A stretch of DNA of 49,939 nt from Acholeplasmatales bacterium (GTDB taxonomy: Bacteria > Bacillota_I > Bacilli_A > Acholeplasmatales > Anaeroplasmataceae). Position 1 is the first letter of the stretch. The number at the start of each line of letters is the position of its first letter. Positions 47,308 through 49,939 of this stretch are shown here, piece by piece. The translations under genes and the position numbers were made by a program. The notes beneath the pieces were generated by a model. It searched no databases. It was not told the DNA's origin and worked only from the letters and a program-made list of their open reading frames with translations. The stretch spans positions 1-49,939 of the forward strand of contig JAFRXJ010000057.1 in assembly GCA_017441525.1 (NCBI GenBank), written 5' to 3'.

Positions 47308-49939
47308 TTATTTTATTGTATTATATATTGCGGCTGTATAAATATACATTGAATCATAATTTGAATTAGCACCGACATGTTGAGATTCAACTAGTAAACT
47401 AGTTAATTCTTCTAGATTATATAGTGCTGGTTCAAATGGCTTAGTATTTGTAGCATTATGCCAACTAAAGTTCGCTGTTGTTATAGGATAATCACCTGAT
47501 GTTGTAATTTGATTTGGATTATCAATGGTATTAATTATTCTTATATAGTTGCTACTATCTTTATCATTGTACCAAATACAATTAACTAAATTGAATCCTG
47601 AAGCCATTTGATCAGTTGTAATATCATCATACTCGTCATTATTATTCTTAACTAATGAATCAATACCAATAAAGATACAATTTTCCGCATAAATTGAAGC
47701 GCCATATCCTCCAAGAATACCTTGAGATACTGCACCTGATTTATATTTTTTGTTATATGTTGAGATATTTTTAATTCCAGCAGAAATTAATATATTTCTA
47801 TATTTATAATATCTTGAGTTATCAATAACTGTATTGTACATATAGGCAATGCCACCTCTAACATTTGGAAGTCTATCTTCAATATCGACAATAATATTAT
47901 TGGCTAATGAAACCTTTAAATATTGATTATAGTGGTATGTTGCAGCTTTCTTACTTTCACTTGAATCACCCCATAAGAATGCTTTTTTGTGCGGTATAGC
48001 AATACCATATAATATCTCTTCAAAAGACAATTTTAAATTATATCTTAAAGTCTTATAATATAAGCATTTACATTCATATGTATTATCAGCGACCCAAAGT
48101 TGATAATCAGCTTCTATTTCTTCCATCATCTTATATAAATATCCATCAGGATCATCAGAACCCGATCTAAAATAACAATTTGAAATATGAATGCCACCAA
48201 AATCATCTTCAGTATATTCACTTGGTTTTCCATAAGGAGCAGATGATGCTGTACCATATGAATAGAAATATGGATTAGATATATCAATTATTCCATCATA
48301 TGCTTTACCGAATGTACAATGATCAATCCAAATATATCCACAGAATTTAATATCGAAATATTTCCAACCGAAGACATCCATGTCACCAACTGTAAAAGAT
48401 GGTGATGAACTTGCACTATCTTCCCATTGCCATATTTCATCCATTTCTAGGTTTCTAAATACTACTCTATCACAAGATGTTACCTTAAATCCACCATGAG
48501 TCAATTTAGCACCATTCTTTGAATATACTAATAAATCATTGGTTTTTGAAATAGTAATTGAAGAAATACCATATTCAGAAAGCATTGATGATACATAGAA
48601 TTCTGCACTACCATTAGCAATTTGTGTATCGTACTTAGATGAATAGCTTGAAACAATAGATGAAGCTTTCGCAGTAGCTGATAATTTATAATATCCTAAA
48701 TCTATATCACTCATTATTTCAATAACATGAACTGATTGTGTATTATTCAATGTTTGAGTAATAGTTGTTTCAACATAACGATTAACATAGTCTTCTAATG
48801 TCATTCTAAATGGATTTTCATTTTTCCATGTCGAATTATTATTATTTCTATTTGTATTTAATTCATTTAGATCTTGAACTAATTGCTCTTCAGTATAATT
48901 TCCAGTAATAGCTGTTAATGTTGTTTTATTATCAGCTATTAATTGTTCTCTTGCAGAAAGTAGTGTTGCAAGGGCAGATTCTTCTTCAGCTGTTAACGTA
49001 GTTGAAGTATGTAAAACATAATTAGATGTATAATCAAGTCTAGCATTTTCTAATGCTTTAATTAATTGATCAGCATTATATACCTTTACATAAGCTGATG
49101 TATTTTCATATTGACTAAAATCACCAATCTTACCTGTTACATAACCTGATTGATAGAAATTGGCTTGTTGAGCATCATTACCTGTAGCATAATAAGAATA
49201 ATTTGTTAAATCAGATACTTCATCAGTTAAATTATAAACTGAATTCAGATCCAATTCTTCCCACTCGCCGAAAATATCCTCGTCAGCAAGAGCTTCCATT
49301 TCTTCAGGGTAAATATCATCTGGATCATAAGATGATGAAAAATGGAAATCTATAAATTTATATCCTCTTCTATATGGTGTTTTTAATTGTTCACGTACAT
49401 AACCACCTTTTATAATAGTTTGTACTTCTATTAATAAATTATCGCTTGCTCCATATTCTCCTTCGTATATATAAATATGTACTATTTCTTCAGCGATATC
49501 CCAACCAGCATAAATTATTGTATTATCTGTTATTGGTGTAGTGAAATCAAATTTTACTTTAGCTTCAGAATCTTTATACCAATCAACAAATTCATATAAA
49601 TAGTTATTATCTTCTTTTGTAGGTTCTCCTGTTGGTTTTGTAGCTAAATTACCCGAAAGAATTGTTTGTGATGCAAAAGTACCTGTACCACCATTTAAAT
49701 CAAATGTTACAGTATATTTTGCAGTCTTTGTCCAACCAGCATAAACTTTTGTTGCTTTTGTAATAGGTGTAGAGAAATCAAATTCTTCTGTACAATCAGC
49801 AGTTGTGTACCACTTATTTTCAAAAGTATAAACAAAGTCTTCGTCTTCTGTTTTTGTTAATGTTACTGTTGGCTTTGTTGCTGTTTGATCTTTTGCGATT
49901 CTTTGTGAATCTACAGTTTCATTTCCACCATTAACATCG
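47308..49939 (-). CDS. Pectate lyase-like secreted protein with B-type repeats, 5' end outside window
   Basis: The frame is open from the right edge to the stop, giving 876 visible residues; a Met at 49299 is internal. The first about 215 residues contain two Listeria-Bacteroides (Flg_new) repeats, each ending in VYAGW/IYAGW (KYTVTFDLNGGTGTF; FVDWYKDSEAK). The rest has the PL1 right-handed beta-helix: GYIWIDHCTFGKAYDGIIDI, a GIHISNCYF rung and VDIEDRLPNVRGG, the RxPxxR motif with the catalytic Arg. It would cleave pectin or polygalacturonate outside the cell. The signal peptide is outside the window. Confidence 0.8.
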   Translation of the reverse strand, partial: DVNGGNETVDSQRIAKDQTATKPTVTLTKTEDEDFVYTFENKWYTTADCTEEFDFSTPITKATKVYAGWTKTAKYTVTFDLNGGTGTFASQTILSGNLATKPTGEPTKEDNNYLYEFVDWYKDSEAKVKFDFTTPITDNTIIYAGWDIAEEIVHIYIYEGEYGASDNLLIEVQTIIKGGYVREQLKTPYRRGYKFIDFHFSSSYDPDDIYPEEMEALADEDIFGEWEELDLNSVYNLTDEVSDLTNYSYYATGNDAQQANFYQSGYVTGKIGDFSQYENTSAYVKVYNADQLIKALENARLDYTSNYVLHTSTTLTAEEESALATLLSAREQLIADNKTTLTAITGNYTEEQLVQDLNELNTNRNNNNSTWKNENPFRMTLEDYVNRYVETTITQTLNNTQSVHVIEIMSDIDLGYYKLSATAKASSIVSSYSSKYDTQIANGSAEFYVSSMLSEYGISSITISKTNDLLVYSKNGAKLTHGGFKVTSCDRVVFRNLEMDEIWQWEDSASSSPSFTVGDMDVFGWKYFDIKFCGYIWIDHCTFGKAYDGIIDISNPYFYSYGTASSAPYGKPSEYTEDDFGGIHISNCYFRSGSDDPDGYLYKMMEEIEADYQLWVADNTYECKCLYYKTLRYNLKLSFEEILYGIAIPHKKAFLWGDSSESKKAATYHYNQYLKVSLANNIIVDIEDRLPNVRGGIAYMYNTVIDNSRYYKYRNILISAGIKNISTYNKKYKSGAVSQGILGGYGASIYAENCIFIGIDSLVKNNNDEYDDITTDQMASGFNLVNCIWYNDKDSSNYIRIINTIDNPNQITTSGDYPITTANFSWHNATNTKPFEPALYNLEELTSLLVESQHVGANSNYDSMYIYTAAIYNTIK

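Overview
The window is strongly AT-rich, uses the standard bacterial code (TGA is a stop, TGG is Trp) and is packed with AAGGAGG-type ribosome binding sites and TTGACA-17-TATAAT promoters. It carries YolD/UvrX-type lesion-bypass polymerase genes, an ABC-F protein, RlmD-family methyltransferase, PlsX, and very large surface proteins with Listeria-Bacteroides (B-type) repeats and a pectate lyase. Together these point to an anaerobic, gut- or rumen-type Bacillota (Bacilli/Erysipelotrichia-like or a clostridial relative). I cannot name a genus from sequence alone.

Region 1 (about 1-12,880) is an accessory island. It opens with a divergent pair, an ImmA/IrrE-like zinc-peptidase gene cut by the window edge and an XRE repressor gene, whose shared promoter region carries two 16-bp operator-like palindromes 33 bp apart. 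Next comes a tightly overlapped minus-strand operon: Rep_trans-type rolling-circle initiator, an 86-aa protein, and a UvrD/PcrA-like helicase. Between rep and the restriction operon lies about 1.15 kb of non-coding DNA (about 4,020-5,170) full of hairpins, a plausible three-way junction and four copies of a 27-nt box each followed by a stem-loop. It is the most unusual object in the window and could be a large structured RNA or a replication/processing region. A restriction cluster follows: Sau3AI-like GATC endonuclease, AspBHI-like modification-dependent endonuclease and a zinc-finger putative nuclease on the minus strand, with a divergent GATC-type C5 methyltransferase. Last is a two-gene FRG-domain plus AIPR-domain pair, a candidate abortive-infection system.

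Region 2 (12,900-19,013) is chromosomal core: an operon chrA - ABC-F - rlmD on the minus strand and a divergent PAS-like/GGDEF diguanylate cyclase. Region 3 (19,053-31,690) holds branched-chain amino acid synthesis: leuA alone on the plus strand, then an eight-gene minus-strand operon ilvN-ilvC-cimA-leuC-leuD-leuB-ilvD-ilvB. CimA makes citramalate from pyruvate and acetyl-CoA, so the LeuCDB enzymes can serve both leucine and threonine-independent isoleucine synthesis. The operon promoter is embedded in a terminator hairpin of the gene upstream, and there is no T-box leader. A membrane protein with two TrkA_C domains sits between leuA and the operon.

Region 4 (31,840-39,601) mixes housekeeping and signalling: plsX, a deformylase-like gene lacking the usual motif-1 Gln, two paralogous GGDEF-GAF proteins, a cytidylate-kinase-like protein, an M29-type aminopeptidase, a YgjV-like membrane protein, tcdA and an MscS channel. 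Region 5 (39,617-49,939) has a 1,274-aa membrane-anchored surface protein, an operon of UvrX-like polymerase, YolD, an alpha/beta hydrolase and a family-2 glycosyltransferase, and a large pectate lyase with B-repeats that runs off the right edge.
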